This document shows positions 37,113 through 45,810 of a stretch of DNA of 64,000 nt, in pieces. Origin of the DNA: Bartonella sp. 220B. GTDB lineage: Bacteria > Pseudomonadota > Alphaproteobacteria > Rhizobiales > Rhizobiaceae. The position numbers and the translations under genes are program-made. Location of the stretch: contig NZ_JANHOI010000006.1 of the NCBI RefSeq assembly GCF_026930205.1, positions 1 through 64,000 on the forward strand. The letters are read 5' to 3'. Position 1 is the stretch's first letter, and the number at the start of each line of letters is the position of its first letter. A model generated the notes under the pieces. That model was not told the origin of the DNA. It searched no databases and was given only the letters and a program-made list of their open reading frames with translations.

Positions 37113-38939
37113 ATGACAAAATCTTCTCGTACACCCGAAACACCTAGCGCATCCAGCACATCCACCACACCCAACGCATCTACCACACCCAACACACCCA
37201 ACACACCCGCCGCATCCACCATACCCAACGCATCTACCACATCCAGCACACCCGCCGCATCCACCATACCCAACACATCCACCACACCCAACGCATCTAC
37301 CACACCCAACACATCCACCACACCCAACGCATCCGCCGCATCCACCACACCCAACGCATCCGCCGCATCCACCATACCCAACACATCCACCACACCCAAC
37401 ACATCCACCACACCCAACACATCCACCACACCCAACGCATCTACCACATCCACCGCATCCGCCACATCCGCCGCATCCACCACATCCGCCGCATCCACCA
37501 CATCCGCCGCATCCACCACATCCGGCACATCCAACACACCCAACGCATCTACCACATCCACCGCATCCGCCACATCCGCCGCATCCACCACATCCGCCGC
37601 ATCCACCACATCCACCACACCCAACGCATCCGCCGCATCCACCACACCCAACACATCCACCACACCCAACGCATCTACCACATCCACCGCATCTACCACA
37701 TCCACCACACCCAACGCATCCGGCGCATCCACCACACCCAACGCATCCGGCACATCCACCACAGCCAACACATCCGCCGCATCCGGCACATCTAGCTCCG
37801 ACATATCCTCTTCATTCACTCCATTGCCTCCGAAAAGCGTCATTGGCATTATAGGTGGAGGACAGTTAGCCCGCATGTTAGCCATAGCAGCAGCAGAATT
37901 AGGATTTCGAACGGTTGTTTTTTGTCCTGAAACGGATTGCCCAGCAGCACAAACAGCCAATGAGCATATTGTTGCACCCTATGATGATAGTTCGGCATTA
38001 GATCATTTTATTTCTCTGTGTGATGTTGTGACCTATGAGTTTGAAAATCTTTCGCTGCAAACGATTCAGCACGTAGAGAGCGCCAAAAATGTTTATCCCT
38101 CTTCCAAGGCGTTGGAGATTACGCAAGATCGGCTTTTTGAGAAGCAATTTTTACATGAGCAAAACATCCGCACAGCATCGTGGTATGCTGTAGATGACTT
38201 CGCTTCTCTGCAATCAGGGCTTTCTGCATTAAAGGGTCGAGGTCTTTTGAAGACGCGCCGTTTTGGCTATGATGGGAAAAACCAGATAATGCTGAACCAT
38301 CCAGATGAAAAAATCCTTGATAAGAGCTTCAAGGCTTTTAAAGAACATCCCTCGATTTTAGAAGAAATTGTTCCTTTTTTATCGGAAATTTCGGTCATCT
38401 CAGCACGCACAAAACAGGGAGAGCATATTTTTTATGATTGTCCTGAAAATCAGCACAAAAATGGCATCCTTCATAAATCCTTTGTTCCACCGCGGATTCC
38501 GCTTAACGTACAAAATGCTGCGCAAGAAATAAGTGTTACAGTGATGGATGCGTTGGATTATGTAGGTGTTCTTTGTATTGAGTTTTTTGTCCTGATAGAT
38601 GGGGGTCTGTTAGTGAATGAATTGGCGCCTCGTGTTCATAACTCTGGTCATTGGACACAAAAAGCGTGCGTAACATCACAATTTGAACAGCATATCCGTG
38701 CTATTTGTGGACTTCCGCTAGGCAGCACTTACCGTCATAGTGATTGTCAAATGACGAATCTTCTTGGCAACAATCTGCATGAGATCAAATATTTTCTTAA
38801 GCAAGAACACACATCACTGCATTTATATGGCAAAAGCTCTGTTCAACCGCTTCGGAAAATGGGGCATATTATTCAACTAACGGGACCAGCCAGCAAATCT
38901 TGTGAAACCAACAACCCGATCATGATACATGATACATGA
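37113..38939 (+). CDS. purK: N5-carboxyaminoimidazole ribonucleotide synthase PurK with long repetitive N-terminal extension
   Basis: ATP-grasp enzyme making N5-CAIR from AIR, ATP and bicarbonate. The enzyme part starts near residue 240 (VIGIIGGGQLARMLAIAAAE) and includes TYEFENLSLQTIQHVE, LLKTRRFGYDGKNQ, a hexa-coordinate region IPFLSEISVISAR-like (reads VPFLSEISVISAR), and IEFFVLIDGGLLVNELAPRV followed by HNSGHWT. All key blocks are there. Residues 7-228 are an insertion of 74 tripeptides of the form (A/T)-(S/P)-(T/A/N/G) encoded by 9-bp repeats. The protein is therefore 608 residues instead of about 360-380. The only good start lies before the repeats, one base after purE. The last codons sit in a 7-bp repeat (ATGATAC three times). 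Confidence 0.93.
   Translation: MTKSSRTPETPSASSTSTTPNASTTPNTPNTPAASTIPNASTTSSTPAASTIPNTSTTPNASTTPNTSTTPNASAASTTPNASAASTIPNTSTTPNTSTTPNTSTTPNASTTSTASATSAASTTSAASTTSAASTTSGTSNTPNASTTSTASATSAASTTSAASTTSTTPNASAASTTPNTSTTPNASTTSTASTTSTTPNASGASTTPNASGTSTTANTSAASGTSSSDISSSFTPLPPKSVIGIIGGGQLARMLAIAAAELGFRTVVFCPETDCPAAQTANEHIVAPYDDSSALDHFISLCDVVTYEFENLSLQTIQHVESAKNVYPSSKALEITQDRLFEKQFLHEQNIRTASWYAVDDFASLQSGLSALKGRGLLKTRRFGYDGKNQIMLNHPDEKILDKSFKAFKEHPSILEEIVPFLSEISVISARTKQGEHIFYDCPENQHKNGILHKSFVPPRIPLNVQNAAQEISVTVMDALDYVGVLCIEFFVLIDGGLLVNELAPRVHNSGHWTQKACVTSQFEQHIRAICGLPLGSTYRHSDCQMTNLLGNNLHEIKYFLKQEHTSLHLYGKSSVQPLRKMGHIIQLTGPASKSCETNNPIMIHDT
37131..37796 (+). repeat. 9-bp minisatellite inside purK, 74 units
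   Basis: 666 bases of uninterrupted 9-base units of the form RCAYCCRMC (for example ACATCCACC, ACACCCAAC, GCATCCGCC), all in frame. No frameshift and no stop. Higher-order blocks recur, indicating recent expansion. Confidence 0.95.
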
Positions 38940-39640
38940 TACATGACAAGAGTGTCGCACTAAAAGGCTTTTATACAGAAGTCTTTTCTTCTTAAAGGAC
39001 CAGAGCTCTATCGCTGTCTTAAGCTTAAGCGATAAAAATGCACAAATATTTTCTTTTCACAACAACTCTTGGTCTCTTACAGGTAAAACAGCGCTCCCCT
39101 CTTTTTCATTCCTTTAAGATATCTCTCATGCTCATGCCCTCCCATGCCAATTGCGGTGAATGCCTCCTATATTGCTTCTAGCACACTTTCTCATGATCTC
39201 ACCATTATCCCTAGAGCATAATTTTTAATCATCTCATGCAAAGAGAGAGGCGCTCCGTCTCTCAAACGCTTTGTCTTCTTCCAAAAAACGATATTAATGC
39301 CACACTTTACACAGTTTTAACAAAGCCTTTTCTAGAATCAAATCCTCGGCCAAAGCCTCTTAGATTTTAACATCACAAAGTTAAAAACATCATGGATTTG
39401 TCATATGTTTCCCACATAATTTCAAAAACATAACATGAGAGCGAATATCATTGCCTTCACGAGCATCATTTAATGAAAAAACACTCGAAAGAGCAACAAT
39501 ACATCAAGTCTGACACTCTACTTCTCATGTTTATTATGAACTGGAAATCTTCTACAAGGCGTTAAGAAAAAAGAACGCAAAGCACCCATGTTAAAAAGCG
39601 CAGAGGCATTCTTGATAGATTCGCAAGATCCGCATCAACA
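38940..39640. other. Gene-poor region after purK
   Basis: No supported gene. Only short ORFs on both strands; nothing recognisable by family. Confidence 0.5.
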
Positions 39641-39870
39641 GATAATTTATATCCGCTACCAATGATTTCCCAAAACACCTACAACCATTCCAAAAGATAT
39701 TTTCAAAATTTCTAACCATCCCGCAAGACAACAAACATATCACTCTCTCAGAGCAACACCATGTCTGGTTTATCGATTCTCAAAGAAATGCCAAACCAGG
39801 AAAAAACCACTTTGAAATGATGCCTCGCCCTTTAGCAAAGAATTATACAAAACTATCAGAGCAAAAATGA
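39641..39870 (+). pseudogene. Decayed coding sequence of unknown family
   Basis: The plus strand keeps a protein-like stretch of about 50 codons ending in a stop (ITLSEQHHVWFIDSQRNAKP, then FEMMPRPLAKNYTKLSEQK). A second stretch in another frame lies just upstream (FPKTPTTIPKDIFKISNHP). No start codon with a ribosome-binding site is present. I read it as a frameshifted remnant; the parent is unknown to me. Confidence 0.4.
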
Positions 39871-40050
39871 GGCTTTTGATCACTGAACAGCGACACAACT
39901 TGGTCTGTCACGCATTTTCTAAAGCAAACGGAAAGGCAGCCCTTAGTCTCAATTGCTCTCAGGCAAGCGACATTCCATGCATCTAGGTCCCCCACATGAG
40001 CAGCGCCCCCAAAATGCATAGACATTTTTTCACCCACCTACCCCCATCCT

Positions 40051-40206
40051 ACTTATACACCACTCTACTTGCCCACCACTCTACTTAGCCACCACCCCAC
40101 TTATCCACCTTCCCACTTATCTACCTCCTCACTTATCCACCACCCCACTTATCCACCTTCCCACTTATCTACCTCCTCACTTATTCACCACCCCACTTAG
40201 CCACTT
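40051..40206. repeat. 16-bp tandem repeat with 48-bp higher order
   Basis: Nine units of ACTTATCCACCACCCC and variants (CTTCCC, CTCCTC endings), then a partial unit. The order of variants repeats every three units. Non-coding; the surrounding 39870-40750 has no gene. Confidence 0.9.
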
Positions 40207-40751
40207 AAGTGTCGTCGTTCCAGCAGCAATCAAACCTATAGAGTGTAAAATGTATAACTAGAGAATCTTTATCGTATTTGTTCTTCTCATTTTCCCTTTC
40301 GTTTAACGTGCCAGAGCAATACATAAGAGCAATACATACTTGACAAGGAGAAGCGTTTTTGTTAGAAGCGCCGTAGATTTTTTTGCAATTTTCACTTATT
40401 TGTTGTGTACATAAAGTGTGTGAAAACGTGTTTTTAGAGGTGCGTTTTTCTTTTGGTGTTACAGTAGAAAAGTGAAGAATGTTATAGTGTAATCATTATA
40501 GTGCAATCACAAGAATCTAACATAGCTGAGAAGCTGACATCGTATTGCCAAAAGGCTGGTGTTATATTGCCAAGAAGGTGATGTCACATGGGATGACAAT
40601 AGGGTGGTTTTGTGTTGGCGATTATTTGGGAGAGCTTTCTCAATAAAGCATTGCCAAATAAAATGTTATAAAGTGTTAGAACAGTGATTTTTATGTTATG
40701 GCGTTTATATGTTGATGACATTTATGTGTAGAGAGAGAGACGGTGAGTATA

Positions 40752-40877
40752 ATGAAAATTAAGAATTCGCTTAAAGCATTGAAAGAGCGTCACCGTAACA
40801 ATCGTTTGGTGCGTCGTAAAGGTCGTGTTTATATTCTCAATAAGACGAACCCTCGTTTTAGAGCGCGTCAAGGTTAA
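40752..40877 (+). CDS. rpmJ: 50S ribosomal protein L36 (alphaproteobacterial form)
   Basis: 41 residues: [20 protein letters not shown], then [20 protein letters not shown]. This is the zinc-free, 41-residue L36 type of alphaproteobacteria. It is a component of the large ribosomal subunit. A GGTGAG-like site precedes the ATG. A small GCCTGC/GCAGGC hairpin and a stronger terminator follow. Confidence 0.95.
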   Translation: MKIKNSLKALKERHRNNRLVRRKGRVYILNKTNPRFRARQG

Positions 40878-40980
40878 AGATTTTCGGTTTAGGGATTTTT
40901 GTGCCTGCTGTTTTGCAGGCATAAAGGTTTCTTGTCTCAGAAAGCTTTTTTTGAGCATTTATTTTTGGATTAAAAATCCA

Positions 40981-41799
40981 ATGTTTGGTATTTTTAGAGC
41001 AACTTTCTCTGTGTGTGGTATTTTTTTTAAAGCTCTGCAATTGCGGAGCTTTTGTTTTTTCCAGCGTTGTTTTTTGTTTTCTTTTGCGTGTTTTCTGTTC
41101 TCTTTTTTCAACAGTTTTTGTTTTATTTCTGTTGGATATGGGCAAAGCCCTCCTTCTCTTCCTGAAGATCGTCTCTCTCCACAATTGCTTTTGCCGCTCG
41201 ATGAATTGATCCCCAGCCAACCTCCATCGGCCCCTGTAAATTCTGATTCGTCAGCAACGATTTTAGAAGATTCTGATTTAAACGCCTCTTCCCAGAGCGA
41301 CAGAGCGAAGCAGCGCAAAGAGGCAGAAATTTTACGTTTATTGAAAGAATTGAAATTTTGTGCGAATGTTCATGAAGCAAAAAAGATAAGCCAACAACTT
41401 CAACATTTATGGACACAATCGGGCAGTGAGACGATTGATCTTTTGATGTCATGGGCTGAAAATGCCATCAATACGGACAATTATGGTCTTGCCCTTGATT
41501 ACATTGATAATGCTCTTGCACTTGAACCTCATTATGCAGAAGCTTGGGTAAGACGTGCATGGATACACATTCAACTGAGTGATTTTAAACTTGCCATGTT
41601 CGACCTTCACCATGCTCTCACGCTTGAGCCCCGCAATTATCTTGCCTTTTTTGAACTTGGGATAACCATGGAAGCGACACAACGTCCACAGCTTGCTCTT
41701 AAAGCGTATCAACAAGCGCTTGAATATTATCCACAAATGCAAAAGCTTCAAAAGCGTCTTGAAGATCTTTTAGAGAAACAGTCGCCACAAGCCCTTTAA
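40981..41799 (+). CDS. Tetratricopeptide-repeat protein, exported
   Basis: Secreted or periplasmic TPR protein. After a hydrophobic Phe-rich leader ending near VGYGQSPP comes a Ser/Pro linker. A helical domain follows (EAEILRLLKELKFCANVHEA), then TPR units: NYGLALDYIDNALALEPHYA, EAWVRRAWIHIQLSDFKLAM, and LAFFELGITMEATQRPQLAL. The start is uncertain. The only ATG lies upstream of an intrinsic terminator, so a TTG just after it (near 41068) may be the true start. The last TPR region is duplicated right after the stop. Confidence 0.75.
   Translation: MFGIFRATFSVCGIFFKALQLRSFCFFQRCFLFSFACFLFSFFNSFCFISVGYGQSPPSLPEDRLSPQLLLPLDELIPSQPPSAPVNSDSSATILEDSDLNASSQSDRAKQRKEAEILRLLKELKFCANVHEAKKISQQLQHLWTQSGSETIDLLMSWAENAINTDNYGLALDYIDNALALEPHYAEAWVRRAWIHIQLSDFKLAMFDLHHALTLEPRNYLAFFELGITMEATQRPQLALKAYQQALEYYPQMQKLQKRLEDLLEKQSPQAL
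41029..41060 (+). terminator. Intrinsic terminator after rpmJ, inside the TPR frame
   Basis: AAGCTC pairs with GAGCTT around TGCAATTGCG, followed by TTTTGTTTTTT. It should end the rpmJ transcript, yet falls within the first 30 codons of the TPR reading frame as drawn from the ATG. Confidence 0.8.
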
Positions 41800-41920
41800 A
41801 CTTGCCATGATCGACCTTCACCATGCTCTCACGCTTGAGCCCCGCAATGATGTTGCCTTTTTTGCACTTGGCGTGAGCATGGAAGCAACCAAACCGCCAC
41901 AACTTGCTCTTAAAATATTG
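41796..41920 (+). pseudogene. Partial duplicate of the TPR gene 3' region
   Basis: Offset 210 bases from the parent; CTTGCCATG-TCGACC and CACCATGCTCTCACGCTTGA are shared. The junction itself creates the parent's TAA stop. No start codon with a ribosome-binding site, so not expressed as a separate gene. Confidence 0.85.
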
Positions 41921-42162
41921 AAATGCCCTTGCATTTTCCCCCACCCATGGCAAAGCCCAAGGACAATGTGTATAACTTCACAGAGCACCGCGTTAAACTT
42001 ACCAATCATGCTCTCACATGCAAGCTATGCGCGCCAAACACTCTTTAAAAATTGAGAAATACCCGTAGAGAGATTACAGCAAAGATCATTCCTCAAAAAA
42101 TAAGATAAAAATGAGAGTTTCCATTTTATCTCTAGCTGAAAATCACAAACTGCTTTATAGTG

Positions 42163-42330
42163 AGGGAGGGTGTTCTGCGCTTCTCGACAGGAAATAACGT
42201 ATTCCTGAGACCTTAGTGATCTCCAAGGGAGCTGTCCCTGATAAGGCCCGTGGGCTTTTTCATATGGCGCCCACCTATTAATTTAGGTTCCCGGGGTCAA
42301 CTTTTTCCATCGGCTGTTGTGGATCACCTT
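42163..42330 (+). ncRNA. ssrS: Probable 6S RNA
   Basis: 6S RNA binds sigma-70 RNA polymerase by mimicking an open promoter. Position just upstream of the 5-formyl-THF cyclo-ligase gene is its conserved place in proteobacteria. The sequence has the family's TGTTCTGCG start, a CCTGAG box, a GTGGGC/GCCCAC apical stem, and a TAGGTTCCCGGGG right arm. GACAG/CTGTT and GGTG/CACC close the ends. A TATAGT -10 lies just before the proposed 5' end. Exact ends are estimates. Confidence 0.65.
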
Positions 42331-42484
42331 TGTTTTGCGGTGTCATGAAGCAAATTGCACGAATATTTTTCAAGAAATGATATTTTTCAAGAGATTTATG
42401 AGAAACTTTAAAAATTGAGGGGACCTTTATTTTGTTGCAACAACACACGATACGAGGGGGAAATGAGGGATTTGCGAAACAGAA

Positions 42485-42544
42485 ATGGACAAAAGACCAT
42501 CTCCTTCACGGGCTCGTGCACAGCTGCGCAAAATTGGCTTATAG
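42485..42544 (+). other. 19-codon ORF resembling the cyclo-ligase N-terminus
   Basis: ATG to TAG encoding MDKRPSPSRARAQLRKIGL. The RAQLRKIGL part is identical to the start of the 5-formyl-THF cyclo-ligase 130 bases downstream. Either a remnant of a duplicated 5' end or a leader peptide; I favour a remnant. Confidence 0.55.
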
Positions 42545-42669
42545 CAAGATACTACTTTTTTGTCATAAGAGCGCACTATCTGTTTGTAGCATACCTGTTC
42601 ACATTTGTAACAAGAGACACTCTTCAGTAACACATCCAATGATGAATGAACGATAGGATTGAGAAGACA

Positions 42670-43266
42670 ATGGGCACCAAAAACCTTGCTTCACCGGATC
42701 GCGCACAACTCCGTAAAATTGGCTTATCGAATCGTGATGCCCTTACCGAACAGACGCGCGCTGTTTTTTCACAGCACGCTTGTTCACACGCGATTCAATA
42801 TCTTGAAGCAAAGGGGGAAGATTTTTCGCGTATGATTCTCGCGGGCTATTGGCCAATTAAATCGGAAATTGATCCTCGTCCTTTATTGGATGCCATAGCC
42901 TTACGCGGTGGACGTTTAGCCTTACCGGTTGTGCTTGATTCCACCACCATGGTTTTTCGTGCCTTTTCACAAAGCACAGTGTTAGAGCCGATGCGCTTTG
43001 GCACCTTTGGTCCTCGTGCAGATAATGCCGTTGTTGTACCCAATATTATTCTTGTTCCACTTTCCGCGTTTGACACACACTGTCATCGTCTTGGTTATGG
43101 AGGTGGATATTATGATCGTGCGGTTGAAGCTCTTGAAAAACAAGGACATAAGATCACCTTATTAGGTGTGGGTTTTTCGTGTCAAGAAGTTGAATCCATT
43201 CCTCATGCAAAACATGATCTTGTTATGCAAGGAATTTTTACAGAAAAGGGTTTCTTAAAGCGTTAA
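42670..43266 (+). CDS. 5-formyltetrahydrofolate cyclo-ligase
   Basis: Converts 5-formyl-THF to 5,10-methenyl-THF using ATP, recycling the storage folate. N-terminal basic helix RAQLRKIGLSNRDAL, substrate-side motif GYWPIKSEIDPRPL, and the ATP-binding signature RLGYGGGYYDRAVE are clear. About 198 residues from the ATG used; an in-frame ATG at 42646 would add eight. Downstream of 6S RNA and three bases before the next gene, matching the E. coli ssrS-ygfA arrangement. Confidence 0.92.
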   Translation: MGTKNLASPDRAQLRKIGLSNRDALTEQTRAVFSQHACSHAIQYLEAKGEDFSRMILAGYWPIKSEIDPRPLLDAIALRGGRLALPVVLDSTTMVFRAFSQSTVLEPMRFGTFGPRADNAVVVPNIILVPLSAFDTHCHRLGYGGGYYDRAVEALEKQGHKITLLGVGFSCQEVESIPHAKHDLVMQGIFTEKGFLKR

Positions 43267-43269
43267 AGT

Positions 43270-44121
43270 ATGATTAAAACGCCTATGCGTTTTTTATTTT
43301 TAGGTGACATTGTTGGAATGACAGGTTGTAATGCTGTTTTTGAACAGCTTCCGCAACTGATAAAGAAATGGCAACTTGATTTTGTCGTGGTAAATGCTGA
43401 AAATGCTTCTCACGGTTTTGGCATCACGCAAGAGACTTATCAAGATCTCTTAATGGCAGGAGTTGACGTTGTAACGACGGGCAATCACGCTTTTTCGTGT
43501 AAAGAAACATTACATTATGCGCATGAGAGTGATCGTTTTTTACGTCCTGCTAATTTTGCGCCAAGCAATTTTACGAAGGGGACTCCCGGCAAGGGTTCTG
43601 GTATTTTTACAGCCAAGAATGGTGCACGTGTGCTTGTTGCGAATCTTTTAGGGAATGCTTTTATGCCGTGCAAGGTAACAGATCCCTTTGAAATGGCTGA
43701 AAAGATTGTCTGTGCGTGCTCTTTGATGGAGCAAGCGGATGCGATTATTTTTGACTTTCACGCGGAAACGACGAGCGAGAAACAATGTCTTGCACATTTT
43801 CTTGATGGTCGTGTCAGTGTTATTGTTGGAACGCATACGCATATTCCCACAGCTGATGCGCAAATTTTAGAAGGCGGCAGTGCGTATTTAACGGATGCAG
43901 GGATGTGTGGAGATTATAATTCGTCCCTTGGCATGGATAAAGAAGAGCCTTTGCATCGTTTTCTTTATAAGAAGAAGCAAGGGCGTTATGAACCAGCCAA
44001 AGGACCAGCGACACTTTGTGGTTTAGCGGTTGAAATTTCAGACCGCACAGGATTAGCGGACAAGGTTTCGGCTGTACGGATTGGTCCTCATTTAAAGCCA
44101 GAGAGTCCAGATTTTTGGTAA
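43270..44121 (+). CDS. YmdB-family metallophosphoesterase (TIGR00282 type)
   Basis: Two-metal phosphoesterase; the Bacillus member hydrolyses cyclic nucleotides and affects biofilm gene expression. Motifs: FLFLGDIVGMTG with the metal Asp, VVNAENASHGFG, TTGNHAFSCKE, IFDFHAETTSEK, and VGTHTHIPTADAQIL. All metal ligands are present. 283 residues; the ATG at codon 6 (MRFLFLG) is an alternative start. It starts three bases after the cyclo-ligase stop, so they form an operon ended by the next terminator. Confidence 0.92.
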   Translation: MIKTPMRFLFLGDIVGMTGCNAVFEQLPQLIKKWQLDFVVVNAENASHGFGITQETYQDLLMAGVDVVTTGNHAFSCKETLHYAHESDRFLRPANFAPSNFTKGTPGKGSGIFTAKNGARVLVANLLGNAFMPCKVTDPFEMAEKIVCACSLMEQADAIIFDFHAETTSEKQCLAHFLDGRVSVIVGTHTHIPTADAQILEGGSAYLTDAGMCGDYNSSLGMDKEEPLHRFLYKKKQGRYEPAKGPATLCGLAVEISDRTGLADKVSAVRIGPHLKPESPDFW

Positions 44122-44148
44122 CATCTTTTGTAGACTTGTTGATGAGGC

Positions 44149-44172
44149 GCTGCTTTTGAAAAGCGGCTTTTT
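44149..44172 (+). terminator. Intrinsic terminator of the cyclo-ligase operon
   Basis: GCTGCTTTT pairs with AAAAGCGGC (loop GA-sized) followed by TTTTT, about 30 bases after the stop. Confidence 0.75.
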
Positions 44173-44596
44173 CAAACCGCGCCAATTTTCAAACCACGCC
44201 AAGAAGCTTTCCTTACCCGAACATTTGCCTCACACCAATGAAACGAATGCGCACAAAGTGGTAACAAGATTGGCACCAACAGCAAATCACCCGGCAGCAA
44301 ATCACCCGGCAGCAAATCACCGCCGGCAACAAAAAACAGCCTCACTTGCAAAACAAGACAATGTTTTGTGGAATTCTCGTGAATGATAAAATTTTCTATG
44401 ATTTTTAAAATGGGGGATTTTTAAAATGGAGAGAAGGAGGCTATATTAGGATATTTCTGCGGGGAAACATAACAACCCCTTCCCTAAGCGTCCGTATATA
44501 TGAAAATTTACGATTGTGCAAGAGAATTTTTAAAATTTTTTAGTGTCCTGAGAAATGAGCCACAAAATTGCCTTTTGTTTTTGAGGTTTGAGCTCT

Positions 44597-44902
44597 CTAA
44601 AAATTTTTCAGGAGCAGATATTCCTTTTTGCTAGAGATTGTTTCATCACCATAATATGAGGCATTTTCTTTTGTTGAGATATCGGTATAAAAAAAGAGAA
44701 TGGAGACATCGAGGATATCGGCAACTTCTTGCAAGCGTCCAGCACCTATACGATTTAGTCCTTTTTCATATTTTTGGATTTGCTGGAAGGTTATCCCTAA
44801 CTGATGTCCTAATTGTTTTTGAGACATTCCCAACATTTCTCTTCTGAAGCGAATTTTTCTACCGATAGAAATATCATTGGCATGCGATTTAATGGATTTC
44901 AC
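44597..44902 (-). CDS. XRE-family regulator (Trp-like), C-terminus frameshifted
   Basis: Helix-turn-helix protein of the same family as the one at 27.8 kb: KIRFRREMLGMSQKQLGHQL, then GITFQQIQKYEKGLNRIGAG and RLQEVADILDVSILFFY. It begins at GTG after a GGGGGGAG site that the preceding RNA can pair. After KNF a TAG stops it. Removing one T from the TTTTT run would restore RELKPQKQKAILWLIS, the normal family end. The protein is thus about 18-20 residues short, but the DNA-binding domain is intact. Confidence 0.8.
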   Translation of the reverse strand: MKSIKSHANDISIGRKIRFRREMLGMSQKQLGHQLGITFQQIQKYEKGLNRIGAGRLQEVADILDVSILFFYTDISTKENASYYGDETISSKKEYLLLKNF

Positions 44903-44921
44903 TGGTTAACTCCCCCCACCG

Positions 44922-45123
44922 GTTGCGAGCGCCCTCGCATTGGTATTCCGGGAGTTAAAAGTACTGAATCCGAGTCAGCTTTTTGCTTTTAGTGTTTATC
45001 ACACCTGGACATAGCAAAAACTCCCGGAATCCCGGGACACCTACAGAGTAGGCACATTTTCATGCTCGGACTTTCGGGCTTTTAATCCCCTATTGATCGT
45101 TGCGTAGACGACCAAACTCACAA
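44922..45123 (-). ncRNA. Brt-family regulatory RNA, copy 3
   Basis: Promoter TTGCCA, 17 bases, TATGAA on the minus strand. The same helices as at 27.6 kb are present. The small hairpin has changed on both sides (CCTAC/GTAGG instead of CCCAC/GTGGG), which supports base pairing. Here TTAACTCCC in the 3' strand of P2 is perfectly complementary to GGGAGTTAA at the regulator's ribosome-binding site. Confidence 0.75.
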
Positions 45124-45179
45124 GGTTTATTCATAAGGCAATTTCAAAAGATTGGCAATAAAAATGAAATATTTAAGAC

Positions 45180-45256
45180 ATTTCCCATACTTCTCTTCTG
45201 AAGCGAATTTTTCTACCGATAGAAATATCATTGGCATGCGATTTAATGGATTTCAC
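45180..45256 (-). pseudogene. 5' fragment of a second XRE regulator gene
   Basis: About 25 codons identical to the start of the neighbouring regulator (GTG start, ATTTAATGGATTTCACTGG on the plus strand), then the sequence passes into the promoter of copy 3. The repeat offset is 354 bases. Non-functional. Confidence 0.85.
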
Positions 45257-45274
45257 TGGTCAGTCCCCCCACCG

Positions 45275-45493
45275 GTTGCGAGCGCCCTCGCATTGGTATT
45301 CCGGGAGTTAAAAGCACTGACCTCGAATCAGCTTTTTGCTTTTAGTGTTTATCACACCTGGACATAGCAAAAACTCCCGGAATCTGAGGAAGAGTTATCT
45401 GAGGAAAATTTACAGAATAAGCGCATTCTCATGTGAAAATTGAAAGCTGTAGTTCCCCCTCTTAATCGCTTACGTAGACGACCAAACTCACAA
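45275..45493 (-). ncRNA. Brt-family regulatory RNA, copy 4 (degenerate)
   Basis: Conserved promoter (TTGCCA, 17 bases, TATGAA), P2/P3 arms and GCGAG/CTCGC hairpin remain, but the P1 left strand and small hairpin have decayed. It is followed only by the truncated regulator fragment. Confidence 0.6.
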
Positions 45494-45780
45494 GGTTTAT
45501 TCATAAGGAAATTTTGAAAAATTGGCAATAAAAAGAGTCTTTGTTTATTTTTTTATGAAAGAAATCTGCTTCTCAAGCTCTTACGCCCGCTCTGCAAAAG
45601 CACCACCCCACCTTTTTTGAAAAGACGAACAAAGCTTAGCTCTTTAAGCGTCAAGCATCTCCACCGAGAATTCAAAGGATAGTTCTAAAACGCCCTCTTC
45701 AAAGGGTAGAAAAATATTCCTCGAAAGAAATTTTTCCAAAGAAAATGTTCCTCGAAGAGTATTACCCTCGAAGAGCATTC

Positions 45781-45801
45781 CCCCGCGAAGCGGGGTTTCT
45801 T
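45781..45801 (+). terminator. Hairpin downstream of murA
   Basis: CCCCGC-GAA-GCGGGG followed by TTTCTT on the plus strand. It lies just beyond the murA stop but its T-tract faces away from murA, so its role is unclear. The neighbouring 45540-45780 has no gene, only repeated CCTCGAAGAG-type phrases. Confidence 0.5.
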
Positions 45802-45810
45802 CGAAAGGGA

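Noticed and set aside
37049-37960. Minus-strand ORF of 303 codons full of DALGVVD repeats opposite purK
   Set aside because: It is the shadow of the 9-bp repeat on the other strand; PurK motifs prove the plus strand is coding.
39843-40037. 64-codon minus-strand ORF (MGEKMSMHFGGAAHVGDLDA)
   Set aside because: Reads somewhat like a protein fragment, but I could not tie it to any family and it overlaps a better-supported remnant on the other strand.
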